Shown: positions 25,892 to 36,241, counted from the first letter of the stretch. The stretch: 64,000 nt of DNA from Haloferula helveola (GCF_037076345.1 NZ_AP024702.1:992001-1056000); one strand, 5' to 3'. Program-made: numbers and translations. Notes: generated from the sequence alone by a model not told the origin.

Positions 25892-28800
25892 TTACGGCAC
25901 GACTTCCACCCGGACCCGGAAGAATCTCGCGGGTTTGCCATCCGGCAGCAGCGCCGGATACGGCACGCTTGCAACATGGTAGTCCGGGTCATCGGTCGAG
26001 TCCGCGGCAATCGAGATCGTGTCGGCGTTCGGATAGAACATGCTGAGGTCACTGCTGAATTCCACCGTGTAACTCACGCTACCCGACTGCCCGAAGTCAT
26101 CCCGGCGATTGAACAGGGCCAGCGGTCCCGGACTGATCTGGGTGGTCGGTGAACCGTTCACCGATCCGTCCGGATTCAACGAACCGCCGTCGAGAACGCC
26201 GACCTCGGTGCCGAAGCCGAACTCGAGCAGGCTCACGAGACCGTCACTATCGGTATCCACCTCGTCCAGGCTACCATCGATCGGCAGACCGTTGGCCACC
26301 CGCCAGCTCTCGATGATGGTCGAAGTAACCAAGGCGATATCGTTGCCGTCTCCACCGGCATACTCAACCACGCCCGACTTGCCCGATCCGAGGAAGTCCA
26401 TACTGAAGGGATTGCCGTCGATGAAGGTCCCCAGCACTGCGTCGACCGACGTGTCGTTGTCGATGACCACGATCGGAGCCGGATTGGCCTCAACCCCAAC
26501 CTCGAAGACCAGGATGCTCCCACCGCTGACATTGACTCCGCCGGTCACCACGACCTGGTCGTAGGCGGTACCGGCCGCACCCGCCGTATTGTCGACGTCG
26601 ATCTGCACGGTTCCGCTAACCGTCAGGGGACCGGTGGTGAAGGTGGCGATGTCAAAACCTCCGGGATCGAGCGTTCCGCCGACCGTGACCGGCGATGCGA
26701 TGGACCCGCTGCCAGCCAAGAACGCACCGCTGCTGACCGTGAATGCCGCGCCACCCGTGTGGGTGCCGTCGACAACCAAGTTGCCGGCATCGACATCGGT
26801 TGGTCCCTCATAGGTGTTCGTTCCCGTGAGAGTGACGGTTCCGTTGTTGTAGTTTGTGCTGACCTCCACGCCCAAAGGACCCGAAATGTCACCGCTGACC
26901 GTCCAGGTGCCGCTGGTTCCTCCGGCGTTGCCTTGGAACAGGACGTTACCGCCGGTGTTGTCGATGTTGCCGGTGATCGTGAGGTCGATGTCGACCGAGC
27001 CGTAGTTGCCGAACCCGCGGTTCGCGTCATCGATGGTGGCGATCGAACCGCTCAGGGTGAAGTCCTCCGCCCCACCGCAACGGAAACCGCCGCCGGTGAT
27101 GTCGATGTCATTCGAAATGACGATCCCCCCAACACCGGCCTGCAACTGACCGCCACGCGACAGGATCTTGCCGGTGCCGAGGTCGGCGTTGTCGTTCACC
27201 ACGACGAAGCCCTGCTTGGCTCCAGCGATACCGTCAAAGGTCGAGCTGGCCCCATCTCCGAGATCGAATCCCCCGGAGAAGGTGTTTCCACCCGGTGTGT
27301 TGAACTCGACCGTTCCATCTTCGAAGGTGCTGACAGATCCATCCCCACTGATCGGGTTCGTATGGACGTAGGTCGTGTCGTCATCGGCACCGAGAGCGAG
27401 GATCGCCGGAGCGTTGACCACAATCCCGGAACTCGCGAGTGAACCCCGGTCGGAGGGGTTCTGGTAGGTGATTACGATGCGGCCGTCATCGATCGTCGTG
27501 ACTCCGGTGTAGGTGCAAGCACCCCGGATGCGGATGTCTCCCGTGCCGACCTTCGTCAGCGTGCCCGTTCCGGCGATCGGCGCATCGATGATGGCCGAGG
27601 CGAAGTCCGAGGCACCCAGCGTGAGGTCGCCGTTCTGGAGATCGATCGAATTGGTGGGTCCGGCTGAGACCGAACCGATCGAGACAGACTCGCCGGCATC
27701 GGTCAGGCGCATCGCAGAGTTGCCGGTCATGGAAACGTCTTCACCACTGTAGTCACCGCCGTTGACCACGACCGTCCCCGTCGAACCGGCCGCAGCCAGA
27801 CCCTCGGCGATCGTTGCGAACGCATCGAAGCCGAAGAGCGCGGCGGAAACCGGCGAGCCGTTGTCGGCATCGGCGATGGGATCCAGGAAAGAGCCGCTGA
27901 AGCCGTCGTCCACGTAGACATTCGCCGGTGCGGTGTCGGTGATGTAGATCGTGCCGGTCACCGGACCGCTGCCATCCTCGTCACCATCGTCGATCGAGAC
28001 CGTAATCGTAACCGGGTAGGTCACACCCACACCCGGAACGAACTCCATTGCCGCCAATGTGGCGCTGACCGTGGCCGCGTCTCCGGTGGCCGTGTAGACT
28101 CCTCCGCCGTTGTTGGTGACGCTCGACAGAGAGTCCGTCCCGTTCCAGCTCTGGATCGTCAGGGTCGCGGTGATGCTTTCCCCGGCACTCGTCAGGACGC
28201 TGCCGGTGGCTTCGCTCCAGAACGAGAGGCAGGAGATCGCCCCGGGACCCCACGCCGGATTAGCCATGAGGTTGTCGCGGAACGGGCCGCTGCCCGAATT
28301 GGCGTTGCCACCGACTCCGCCGCCGGCGCCTTGGCCGATGTTGACCGTGTGGTCTCCGTTCCAATCGACCGAGTCGTTGTTGAGAAGGGTCGCGGTGCCC
28401 GCGGCGGCTCCGTTCATCGAGTAGTCCACGGTATCATTGGAAATGTCATAGACGACCGCCACTTGGTTCGACTCGCCGACCACCGCCGGGGTGGTCGAGA
28501 GCGGGACGACAATGGCGCTGTCTCCGGCCCAGTCGAGGTCCTGGAACACATTGTCTAGCAGGCTGTCGTCCGTGGGCTCGTTGGCCGCAGCGCTCCCTGC
28601 CTTCGACAGCAAGTGCGGGATCCCGTCAACGAGCAGGACCGACGAGCCGTTCGAACTTCCGCCGAACTCGAACAGGACCACCGTCCCGGTCATGTCGGCC
28701 GCTTGGGGCACGAAGGTGATCTCGACCGAGAATCCGTCGGCATCGGTCAGCGAGGGTCCTCCGGCATCGACATCGAAGCTTCCGTCGTCGTCCGGACGCA

Positions 28801-31800
28801 GGTCGCTGAAGACCGTGACGTTGTTCTGGAAGTCGAACAGCGCGGTGGCAACCGTGTCCACTTCCGAACGGGTGCCGTCACCGTCGATGACCAGAATGTC
28901 CTCAAGCGGCACCGTGCCGGCGCCGACCACCACCTGTGCGAGGCTCGAGGGATCATCGACGCTGGGCGGAACGTTGTCCTCATCGACCGTGATCGTCACC
29001 GTCGCGGTGTCGGTCCCGCCCTGTCCGTCGCTGAGGGTGTAGACGAAGGTATCAATGGCCGAACCTCCCGGAGCAAGCGTATCGAAAGCACAGCCCGGGT
29101 CGTAAGTGAACGTTCCGTCCGACTGGAACGACACCGAACCGAGCGTCGCGCTGGTATCGACGGCGGACACGGTGAGCGTGTCGTTGGTATCCACCGAACT
29201 GTCGAGTCCGCTGCCGGTGTCATCGGTGATGAGGTTGCCGCTGGCAACGTCGTCGGCGTCCACGGTGTAAGCGTTCGCGGTGGCGGCCACCGGATCGTTG
29301 GCGCCGTTGATCGTGATCGTCGCGGTCACCGGTGCGGCGGCCTGGAGGCCTCCGCTGTCTTCACAAAGGTAGGTGAAGGTGTCGGTCGCGGTCTCACCCA
29401 CGGAAAGCGGGTTGAAGATCACGGGCGGCGTGTAGTCGAAGGTGCCGTCCTCATACATCGTCAGCGAACCTCCCTGGTCGGTCGCGACCACGGTCGGGCC
29501 GCTCACCGGCGTGCTCTGCACTTCGGCGACCACGAGGGTCAGGGCGTCGCCTTGGTCGGGGTCGGTGTCGTTGCTGAGAACCGACAGGGCTCCGGTCACA
29601 CCGAGATCCTCGTCCGCGGTGGTCGCGAGCGGATCTTCGACCGCGGTCGGGGCATCGTTCTCGCCGGTCACCGTCACGGTGAACTCGGCAGTCGAGACGC
29701 TGGTACTCGCCACCGGGGTGCCGTTGGCCAGTGCCGACCCGCCACCGCTGCCAGTCAGGGTGTCGTTGTCGTTGATCGTCCCGGTGATCACACCCAGACG
29801 CAGCGTGCCGCTTGTCGCATCGCCATCCACCGCAAGGATGGTGGCGCTGCCTCCGGAGCTGCTGGTGAGCGTTTGTCCCACATTGAAGGCCACCGTTCCT
29901 CCGTCATAGTCGAGCTCGGACGACAGGTCGCGGATGGTGTAGGTAATGGTTTCATCCACCGTCTGTCCGGCGGCCAGCCCGGTGAAGGCACCGGCCGGAT
30001 CGTAGGTGATCGTGCTGCCGTCGGTGCTGACGGTGCCGAGGATGTCATCGAGTTGCGACTCGGCGCTGGGCAGCTTCACCAAGGTGAAGTCCAGATTCGA
30101 GAAGTAGTCGCTCGCCCGCGATCCGTCGGGACCGATCGCGATGTAGATGGTGTCATCCGCATTCACGAAGCCCAACAGCTGGTCGAAGTTTCCGCTTCCT
30201 CCGCCCGCGACCGGAGTGGTGGCGACCGGAGTGGATCCGACCAGCGTTTCCACCGTGATGCCGCCGCTCGAACCGGAGGGCACGGAGATGCCGCTATCGG
30301 TGATGCCGTAGTAGCCGTCGCTGTCGACGGTGTAGGCGAGGATCAGGTAGCGGTCCTTGTCGTTACCGAGCGTGGCCTGGGTGGAGCCGAGGCCCGGAAT
30401 TCCGGTACCGTCCGGGCTGATCCGCAGATAGGCACCCGGTTCCGCAAGCGCGTTGCTGTCGAAGCCGTCGGCATCGACCAGCCAGCCACCGACGGTGGAG
30501 TCCCAGACCAGTGGCAGGTAGTCCGCTTCCGAACCGAGCGCGCCGGTGGTTCCGTCGAAGGAGCCGCCGGGCGACCAACCGGTCGGGGCATTCCAGAGGA
30601 ACTGCCAGCCGTGGTCGGAACCGTCCCGGAAGTCGGCCGTCTCGCCATTGACGGTCCCGGTCGGGACGCTCGCTCCGAAGTTCGAAACGTCACTCTGGAG
30701 CTCGACGACCGCCGCCTCGGCACCGATGTCGTTCGCCAGCGGATTGAACGCGGTCGGACCGTCGTTCTGGGAGACTCCGAAACTGTCATCGACGGCGAGG
30801 AAACTTCCCACACCGGTGACGTTGACCGTGACCGTCGCGGTGGTCGTGCCCCCCGCCCCATCGCTGATGGTGTAGTCGAAGCTGTCCATCACCACGTTGC
30901 CTTCCGGAATGTCGGCCAGGCCGGTCGAGTCGTATTCGAACGAGCCGTCGGCATTCAGGGTGACCGTGGCTCCGAGCGTGGTCGTCACGACCGATCCGGG
31001 ACTACCGGTTCCGGTAACGCTTTGGATCGATTGGGCAATCGCATCAAAGTTCGCCTCGACTTCGGCAATCGAGAGTTTCCGGTCATAGACCCGCATGATC
31101 GAAATCTGACCTTCGAAGGCAGCGGAAACCGTGGGCGGGAACCCCGGCAATCCGAAGGAGAGCTCGAGGGCCTCGCCGCTATTGACCGCTCCGATACCGG
31201 AGCCGTTGCTGCCTGAGAAATTGTCGGTCGTGCCACCCAAATTGGTCTCGCTGGCGTTGGCAGCGCCGTTGAAGCTGGTCGGATCTCCATTGAGATAGAG
31301 GGTCAGTGTGTCCTCAACTGTCGGTGAGTCCTTGTCGTAAATCGCGATCAACTGGTTGAACTCGCCCGGCACGATGCCGGTCGCGGAGACCTGGATGTTG
31401 TCGTCATTGTCATTTCCACCATCGATGATGAAGTCCACTTCCGCCGTGTCGGCGTTGTAGACGATCGACATGCCGTTTCCGTTGCCGCCGCTCTCCATGA
31501 GAAGCTGACGACCCGTCGTCAGAGGGGTTGGCTGGAACCAGATCTCAACGGTCGCATCGTCGTCCGAGATGTCCTGGAAGCTGGTAAAGGTGCCGGTGAC
31601 ATCCTTCCATGACTGGCCGACCGCGCCGAAGTTCGACTCGAGCACCGGCGGTGCAATCAGTGTTCCGCTGGTAATGTTGACGTCATAGGTCGAACCTCCA
31701 CGCCCCGTATTCCGCCAAGTTCCGGCAAGGATGTCCTCCGGGGTGACGTCGTTCGCATTCAGGTCGAGGAACGCGTCGCTGGTTCCCAAAGCGTGGTCAT

Positions 31801-34800
31801 CGTTGCCTACGATCTGGTTCGCGGTGTAGGTGGTGACCAAAAGCTCGGTCGCCTCGATGGTATCGGGCGCCGCTTCGTTCAAACCCTCGATCACCACCAC
31901 GACTTCCGCCGTGCCCGTGCCGCTGGCACTTGTGACCTGATAGGTGAATCGGTCGTAACCCAGATCATCGGCCACGAGGTCATCGAAGATGCCATTCGGA
32001 TTGTAAGTGAACGCACCGGTCGCACTATCGAGAACCACCGTCGCGCCAGAGTCGAGGGTCGCGGTCTGGCCTGTCGTTTTGACGGTTCCGGTAGCATCAT
32101 CGAAGATTCCGCTGACCGAGATGATGTTGCCCTCGACGTCCGTGTCGTTGTTGACCGCCTCGAAGTTCTGGCGGATGTCCGACTCGCCCAGCACTTCTCC
32201 ATAGAGGCGCAACGCGGCGATCGAGCCGTTGAGGTAAGTGTCGTAAGCTCCCCCTCCGGCAGGATTGGCAAATCCGCCGTGACCAGCCCCTGCGAAGTGG
32301 CCGAGACCATCGCCATCGCCGCCGATCCAATCGGTATCGACGACTCCGCCTGTGGACGAATCGACCTTGACTCCGTTCACATAGAGAACCAGTCCCTCTC
32401 CGACCTCGACGGACACCGCCACCTGGAAGAACTCGCTGATGGTCGTCTGGCCGCCGAGCACTCCGAGCGAATCGGCATTGAGGTCATAGCTGACCGTGCT
32501 GCCGGAGAGCGTGGCGCCGTCCGATTCGGTCGCGGCGATGAGGACCTCGTTGTCGACCACAAGGCCCAGACCCTGCGTGGCTCCGCCTTCGAAGATCGTG
32601 GTGAATTGGGTCTGATCGGCGACATCCAACTTCACCCAAGCCTCGACGGTGACATCCTGCAACTCGATGGAGTCGCCCACCACATCTTCGATGCTGTTGG
32701 TTCCTTCACTCAGACCGTAAACGGCAAACGCGTCGGTCGTTCCGTCGAAGTCGTAGGCCGCGGTGATCTGCGCGCGGGAACTGCCGGGGGCTCCGTTGAG
32801 CGTGACGCCGCTGCCCAGCCGCCAGTCGAGGCTGCTGCCGGCAACCGGTCCGATGTTCTGCCACGTATCGCTGTTGTTGCCGGGGGTCCACGCTTCGTAG
32901 TTGAGGAGGAGCAGGTTGGTCGCTGCTTGGTAGTTCCTTTCGACCTGATCGGCATTCAGCGCCGCGCCGTAGACCCGGAATGACGAGATCTCGCCAAGGA
33001 ACGGGGAATCATAGGTTCCGCCGCTCGCACCATTGACGAAGCCCCCGTGGTTGTCGCCGCCGTAGCGGCCGAGGCCGAAGCCATCGCCACCATCCCAGTC
33101 GGAGCCGTTGCCCGCGGTCGTGTTGTCAACCAGCACACCATTGACATAGAGGGACATCCCGCTGTTTCCGACACGCGCCACCGCCGCGTAGTGGTTGAAG
33201 TCGGTGGTCGGATCACCACCGACGAGTCCAAGCGGATCGGTAACCAGATCGTAGCTGACGTAGCTGCCGTCCTTCGTGGCACCATCGAGCTCCATCGCCG
33301 CTTCGAGCACGCCGTTGTCGATGACCATTCCGATGCCGGTTCCACCACCGGTTTCGAACAAGGTCATGACCTGGCTCGTGTTGGCGGGCTTGGCCCAGAA
33401 TTCGAAGGTGGCGTTGGAAGAATCCGTTCCCGAAAGCAACTCGTGGAACGAGTCGGCACCTGTATTGGTGCTGAACAATCCTGTTGCGTCGGCCGTGCCA
33501 TCAAAGGAATAGGACTGCCGGATGGTGGGCACCGCCGAAGTGACACTGGTATTGAGGCTCACACCGGTACCCATTTCCATATCCAGCGTGGTGCCGCCGA
33601 TCGGTCCGCGGTTTTCCCAAACGGATGCGCTGGAGCTCAGGTTCGCGTCGTAGTCGAGAATCAGGTCGCTCCGATTGCCCGGCGCAGCCGTACGGGTGGA
33701 CCCGTCATTCGCCGTCAGGTCCTCGGTGCTGACCAGGTTCGCCCCGGGTACGCCTCCGGTGATCAGGTCGTCCACCGCGGAGGGCGCATCATCGACGCCG
33801 TCGATCTGCACCGTGACGGTGCCGGTGTCGTCCACCACAACGGCCGACAGATAGTTACCGCTCACCTCCGAGGCACTGAGAACCCGGTCGCGGTAGAAGC
33901 GAACCGCGCCGAGCTGCCCGGTGAAGTTCCCGAAGTTCGTGACTCCGGGCGCCGGATCATCCCCGGCACCTTGGCCTCCGGCGGTTCCCGCTTTCGCGCC
34001 GAACCTGCAGGCATCCGTACCGCTCCAGTCGTTCAGCGCGGTCTCACTGTTGTCGAAATCGGTCTCAACGCCGTTCAAATACATCCTCACCTCATCGGTC
34101 GTCCCGGAGGCATCCTTGTTGTAGGTCATCGCGACGTGAATCCACTCGCCGGCGGTAAGTGCGGTCGTGCTGACGATCGATGAAACCCCCTGGTTCTTGA
34201 TCAACCAGAACAGGGTTCCGTCGCTCTTCAGGTAAACGCCCGAGCCGTCACCCGAGCCGCCGGTTTCCATCACGATCTGATCGGCGGTGACGCTGTCCGG
34301 CTTGAGCCAGAACTCAAAAGTGACGTCCTGGGTGCTCGCGTCGTTCGGCGACTGCTGGAAGTTCGTGCGGTCGGCGCTGTTGCTGCCGGTGAACTCGTAG
34401 GCCGACGTGACGACGGAAGGAATCGAAGTCCCCGTGGCTGCCACCGGCGCGGGAAGCCCGGTCACCGTGAGGGTGTTTTCCGCCGTCGTCGCATCAAGGG
34501 TCTCGGTCGCCTCGGAACTCACGTTGCCGAGGGTCAGCATGTAGTCGAAGGTGTCGGTCAGACTCGCTCCGGATGCCAGAAGCCGCGCTGCGGCCACGCC
34601 CCTCGGATCATAGTAGAATGTGCCGTCGGACAGGAGAATGACAGCCGCCCCTTCCGTTGAAGTAATCGGACCGGCAAGGGGCGTGACCGTGGTTCCGGTG
34701 TCGTTTGCGGTTACGGATCCACCCCACGCAGGAGCGTTGGAATTGGTGGTGAGGAACGGGCTCCCGCCACTGCCGTCGTCGACCGCCGTAACGTCACCAT

Positions 34801-34867
34801 GCAGTGGCGCCAGCAGGAACGGAGTGAGGAAAGCCAGACGAAGGATGGGTTTTTCGTTCGGTTTCAT
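25892..34867 (-). CDS. Giant secreted multi-LamG / VCBS-like / autotransporter-strand protein, copy 2
   Basis: 2991-aa exported paralogue of the neighbouring giant, beginning MKPNEKPILRLAFLTPFLL. It has the same order of tandem-95 domain, LamG domains, cadherin-like segments, VCBS blocks and C-terminal DTDSDGLVSLLEFGFG / SYTVEFSSDL / FFRVRVEVVP module. The two copies are nearly identical in places (for example LLSKAG, DGIPHLL and YDRKLSIAEVEANFDAIAQ) and diverged in others. Residues about 2380-2790 carry a different set of autotransporter strands (NTFSGGFDL, NTYEGPTDV), as if swapped or independently evolved. The noncoding stretch upstream to 35682 must hold its promoter. Function is unknown beyond a probable surface-adhesion role. 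Confidence 0.85.
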   Translation of the reverse strand: MKPNEKPILRLAFLTPFLLAPLHGDVTAVDDGSGGSPFLTTNSNAPAWGGSVTANDTGTTVTPLAGPITSTEGAAVILLSDGTFYYDPRGVAAARLLASGASLTDTFDYMLTLGNVSSEATETLDATTAENTLTVTGLPAPVAATGTSIPSVVTSAYEFTGSNSADRTNFQQSPNDASTQDVTFEFWLKPDSVTADQIVMETGGSGDGSGVYLKSDGTLFWLIKNQGVSSIVSTTALTAGEWIHVAMTYNKDASGTTDEVRMYLNGVETDFDNSETALNDWSGTDACRFGAKAGTAGGQGAGDDPAPGVTNFGNFTGQLGAVRFYRDRVLSASEVSGNYLSAVVVDDTGTVTVQIDGVDDAPSAVDDLITGGVPGANLVSTEDLTANDGSTRTAAPGNRSDLILDYDANLSSSASVWENRGPIGGTTLDMEMGTGVSLNTSVTSAVPTIRQSYSFDGTADATGLFSTNTGADSFHELLSGTDSSNATFEFWAKPANTSQVMTLFETGGGTGIGMVIDNGVLEAAMELDGATKDGSYVSYDLVTDPLGLVGGDPTTDFNHYAAVARVGNSGMSLYVNGVLVDNTTAGNGSDWDGGDGFGLGRYGGDNHGGFVNGASGGTYDSPFLGEISSFRVYGAALNADQVERNYQAATNLLLLNYEAWTPGNNSDTWQNIGPVAGSSLDWRLGSGVTLNGAPGSSRAQITAAYDFDGTTDAFAVYGLSEGTNSIEDVVGDSIELQDVTVEAWVKLDVADQTQFTTIFEGGATQGLGLVVDNEVLIAATESDGATLSGSTVSYDLNADSLGVLGGQTTISEFFQVAVSVEVGEGLVLYVNGVKVDSSTGGVVDTDWIGGDGDGLGHFAGAGHGGFANPAGGGAYDTYLNGSIAALRLYGEVLGESDIRQNFEAVNNDTDVEGNIISVSGIFDDATGTVKTTGQTATLDSGATVVLDSATGAFTYNPNGIFDDLVADDLGYDRFTYQVTSASGTGTAEVVVVIEGLNEAAPDTIEATELLVTTYTANQIVGNDDHALGTSDAFLDLNANDVTPEDILAGTWRNTGRGGSTYDVNITSGTLIAPPVLESNFGAVGQSWKDVTGTFTSFQDISDDDATVEIWFQPTPLTTGRQLLMESGGNGNGMSIVYNADTAEVDFIIDGGNDNDDNIQVSATGIVPGEFNQLIAIYDKDSPTVEDTLTLYLNGDPTSFNGAANASETNLGGTTDNFSGSNGSGIGAVNSGEALELSFGLPGFPPTVSAAFEGQISIMRVYDRKLSIAEVEANFDAIAQSIQSVTGTGSPGSVVTTTLGATVTLNADGSFEYDSTGLADIPEGNVVMDSFDYTISDGAGGTTTATVTVNVTGVGSFLAVDDSFGVSQNDGPTAFNPLANDIGAEAAVVELQSDVSNFGASVPTGTVNGETADFRDGSDHGWQFLWNAPTGWSPGGSFDGTTGALGSEADYLPLVWDSTVGGWLVDADGFDSNALAEPGAYLRISPDGTGIPGLGSTQATLGNDKDRYLILAYTVDSDGYYGITDSGISVPSGSSGGITVETLVGSTPVATTPVAGGGSGNFDQLLGFVNADDTIYIAIGPDGSRASDYFSNLDFTLVKLPSAESQLDDILGTVSTDGSTITYDPAGAFTGLAAGQTVDETITYTIRDLSSELDYDGGTVAFNVGQTLTSSSGGSATILAVDGDATSGTLRLGVITGTINDNDTLTGSGGGSALANGTPVASTSVSTAEFTVTVTGENDAPTAVEDPLATTADEDLGVTGALSVLSNDTDPDQGDALTLVVAEVQSTPVSGPTVVATDQGGSLTMYEDGTFDYTPPVIFNPLSVGETATDTFTYLCEDSGGLQAAAPVTATITINGANDPVAATANAYTVDADDVASGNLITDDTGSGLDSSVDTNDTLTVSAVDTSATLGSVSFQSDGTFTYDPGCAFDTLAPGGSAIDTFVYTLSDGQGGTDTATVTITVDEDNVPPSVDDPSSLAQVVVGAGTVPLEDILVIDGDGTRSEVDTVATALFDFQNNVTVFSDLRPDDDGSFDVDAGGPSLTDADGFSVEITFVPQAADMTGTVVLFEFGGSSNGSSVLLVDGIPHLLSKAGSAAANEPTDDSLLDNVFQDLDWAGDSAIVVPLSTTPAVVGESNQVAVVYDISNDTVDYSMNGAAAGTATLLNNDSVDWNGDHTVNIGQGAGGGVGGNANSGSGPFRDNLMANPAWGPGAISCLSFWSEATGSVLTSAGESITATLTIQSWNGTDSLSSVTNNGGGVYTATGDAATVSATLAAMEFVPGVGVTYPVTITVSIDDGDEDGSGPVTGTIYITDTAPANVYVDDGFSGSFLDPIADADNGSPVSAALFGFDAFATIAEGLAAAGSTGTVVVNGGDYSGEDVSMTGNSAMRLTDAGESVSIGSVSAGPTNSIDLQNGDLTLGASDFASAIIDAPIAGTGTLTKVGTGDIRIRGACTYTGVTTIDDGRIVITYQNPSDRGSLASSGIVVNAPAILALGADDDTTYVHTNPISGDGSVSTFEDGTVEFNTPGGNTFSGGFDLGDGASSTFDGIAGAKQGFVVVNDNADLGTGKILSRGGQLQAGVGGIVISNDIDITGGGFRCGGAEDFTLSGSIATIDDANRGFGNYGSVDIDLTITGNIDNTGGNVLFQGNAGGTSGTWTVSGDISGPLGVEVSTNYNNGTVTLTGTNTYEGPTDVDAGNLVVDGTHTGGAAFTVSSGAFLAGSGSIASPVTVGGTLDPGGFDIATFTTGPLTVSGTVQIDVDNTAGAAGTAYDQVVVTGGVNVSGGSILVFEVGVEANPAPIVVIDNDTSVDAVLGTFIDGNPFSMDFLGSGKSGVVEYAGGDGNDIALVTSTIIESWRVANGLPIDGSLDEVDTDSDGLVSLLEFGFGTEVGVLDGGSLNPDGSVNGSPTTQISPGPLALFNRRDDFGQSGSVSYTVEFSSDLSMFYPNADTISIAADSTDDPDYHVASVPYPALLPDGKPARFFRVRVEVVP

Positions 34868-35682
34868 GATGGGATTGTTTTTCTAATGAACGTTTCTTGT
34901 TTCGACCAAGACGGAACCACGGTGGAGGCCTGATTCTCCGGGGAATTCGTCCCGATATCGCCTCAAAGCGGCATCGAATCGGGGAGCCGGATCGGCACGA
35001 CAAGAGCCGGCGGGACGCATCCTTGCGTCGGCGCTTTCGGCCAAGGTTCCGGGGGTCATGGGTTTCTTTCCGCTGACGACGACGCCTCCCCGAAACGGCC
35101 GAAATTCGGCAATCCGGAGGGCATCGCGCCAGAGGGATTTGGGTTTTTGGGAAGATAGACCAAAACGGTCGATTTTCCACAGTTTCAGATAGCCTTAACG
35201 AAGCCATTCACGGTTCGGCAAGTACGTTCAGGTGATAATCCGCAGAAAATCCTACGGGAAACTCCGTAGGGAGAATGCAGTCCTCCAATTGACTATTCAG
35301 ACAGCTGAACTGAACAATTTCCGAACACCGTCATAGGACTTCATCTTTGTTGCCGATTGAAGGAAATCGGGGCCAATTCAGCTCACTTCTTGGGCGCCAT
35401 GATGGCATGACCGAAACGACGTCCAAACCCGGCTGACAGAATTCCAAATGCACTCTTTTGCATACCCGGTGGCTTCGATGAGCAGCGCCTGCTCCGCAGG
35501 GCGGCCTTCTAACACATGTCAAAATTGTATCTCCGCGCCGATATGCCCGGCCCCCGGCAACACTGAATTTTCCTGAGCCGGAAGAATCCGCCCGATCCGC
35601 CGGAGGCACTCCGTCGATTCCCTATAATCCGTGGCAGCGGTTGTAGTCGCGGAAGAAGCCGGTCGCGGTTAGACCACTATCC
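34868..35682. other. Noncoding region of about 0.8 kb between divergent genes
   Basis: Composition is visibly more AT-rich at about 35150-35340 than in the surrounding genes. It contains two inverted repeats, CCTACGG/CCGTAGG at 35251-35270 and TTCAG/CTGAA at 35296-35309. It must hold the promoters of giant gene 2 (minus) and the DUF4870 gene (plus). A 92-codon minus-strand frame at 35331-35609 lacks any recognisable domain, signal peptide or ribosome site, so I do not call it a gene. No tRNA or known riboswitch was recognised. Confidence 0.6.
35251..35270. promoter_or_regulatory. Operator-like inverted repeat
   Basis: Perfect 7-bp palindromic arms, CCTACGG and CCGTAGG, flank a 6-nt centre (GAAACT). 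The symmetry and its place between divergent genes fit a dimeric regulator site, for example of LuxR/FixJ-type response regulators. There is no T tract, so it is unlikely to be a terminator. The regulator is unknown. Confidence 0.4.
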
Positions 35683-36198
35683 GTGAACACCTCATCTCCC
35701 GATTCATCAACTCCCGAGAATTCCGAGTCCGATTCTGCACCGGAGCCGTCATCCGGCGACGCCGTGGAAACCCCGCCGTCACAGGAGCTCGTTCCCTCCG
35801 CCGGAACTCCCCCGCCCGCCCCGGAGCGGTCGGGCATCCATCTCGAGGACAACTCGTGGTGCATGCTCACCCATCTCAGCGCGCTGTCCGGCTGGGTCGT
35901 CCCGTTCGGCAATTTCATCGGACCCTTGATTGTCTGGATCCTGAAGAAGGACACCAGCCCGGCGGTCGACGCCCATGGCAAGGAGGCGCTCAACTTTCAG
36001 ATCACGGGCCTGATCGTCACCACCGTCGCGGCGGTGATCACGGTGGTCCTGACCTTTGTGGTCATCGGCATCTTCCTGTGGCCGCTGCTGCTCCTCCTGC
36101 CCATCGTCTACAACCTGATCTTCCCGATCATCGCCGCCTTCCAAGCCAACGAGGGCAAGGCCTACGCCTACCCGATGAACTGGAGGATCATCCAGTGA
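35683..36198 (+). CDS. DUF4870 membrane protein
   Basis: 171-aa protein. An acidic, Pro/Ser-rich, probably disordered N-terminus (1-50) precedes a DUF4870 domain. The domain has the family sequence WCMLTHLSAL..VPFGNFIGPLIVW..KK, then the VDAHGKEALNFQIT motif and two further hydrophobic helices (about 108-155), and ends EGKAYAYPMNWRIIQ. Such proteins are small inner-membrane proteins of unknown role. The start is GTG at 35683. The low-complexity N-terminal tail is longer than in typical members. Confidence 0.85.
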   Translation: MNTSSPDSSTPENSESDSAPEPSSGDAVETPPSQELVPSAGTPPPAPERSGIHLEDNSWCMLTHLSALSGWVVPFGNFIGPLIVWILKKDTSPAVDAHGKEALNFQITGLIVTTVAAVITVVLTFVVIGIFLWPLLLLLPIVYNLIFPIIAAFQANEGKAYAYPMNWRIIQ

Positions 36199-36207
36199 GA
36201 CGAACGG

Positions 36208-36241
36208 CTCAGGCCCCCGGGCTGAAGCCGCGGGGCCTGAG
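36208..36241. terminator. Hairpin between convergent genes
   Basis: A perfect 10-bp inverted repeat (CTCAGGCCCC at 36208-36217 with GGGGCCTGAG at 36232-36241) and an internally pairing loop sit in the 54 bp between the convergent DUF4870 and PKD-protein genes. There is no T tract. It is a plausible bidirectional terminator or RNA-stabilising hairpin. Confidence 0.6.

Larger units (their letters stand above)
16702..34867 (-). repeat. Tandem duplication of a 9-kb gene with its 3' hairpin
   Basis: The two minus-strand giants at 16777-25698 and 25892-34867 have the same start, the same domain order and near-identical stretches throughout residues 1-2375 and about 2770 to the end. Each is followed by a similar hairpin about 50 bp past its stop. 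Only the autotransporter-strand block (about 2380-2760) differs strongly. Confidence 0.85.

Noticed and set aside
28613..31216. 867-codon open frame on the plus strand inside giant gene 2
   Set aside because: It is antisense to the well-supported minus-strand gene. The translation is Arg/Asp/Gly/His-rich low-quality sequence without domains or a signal peptide, typical of antisense frames in high-GC DNA.
16777..34867. RTX or type I secretion adhesin interpretation of the giants
   Set aside because: No GGxGxDxUx nonapeptide repeats are seen, and both proteins have ordinary N-terminal signal peptides. LamG/VCBS/PATR content explains the sequence better.
35331..35609. 92-codon minus-strand frame in the noncoding gap
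   Set aside because: No domain, signal peptide or ribosome-binding site. The frame is compatible with chance. A decayed gene remnant cannot be excluded.
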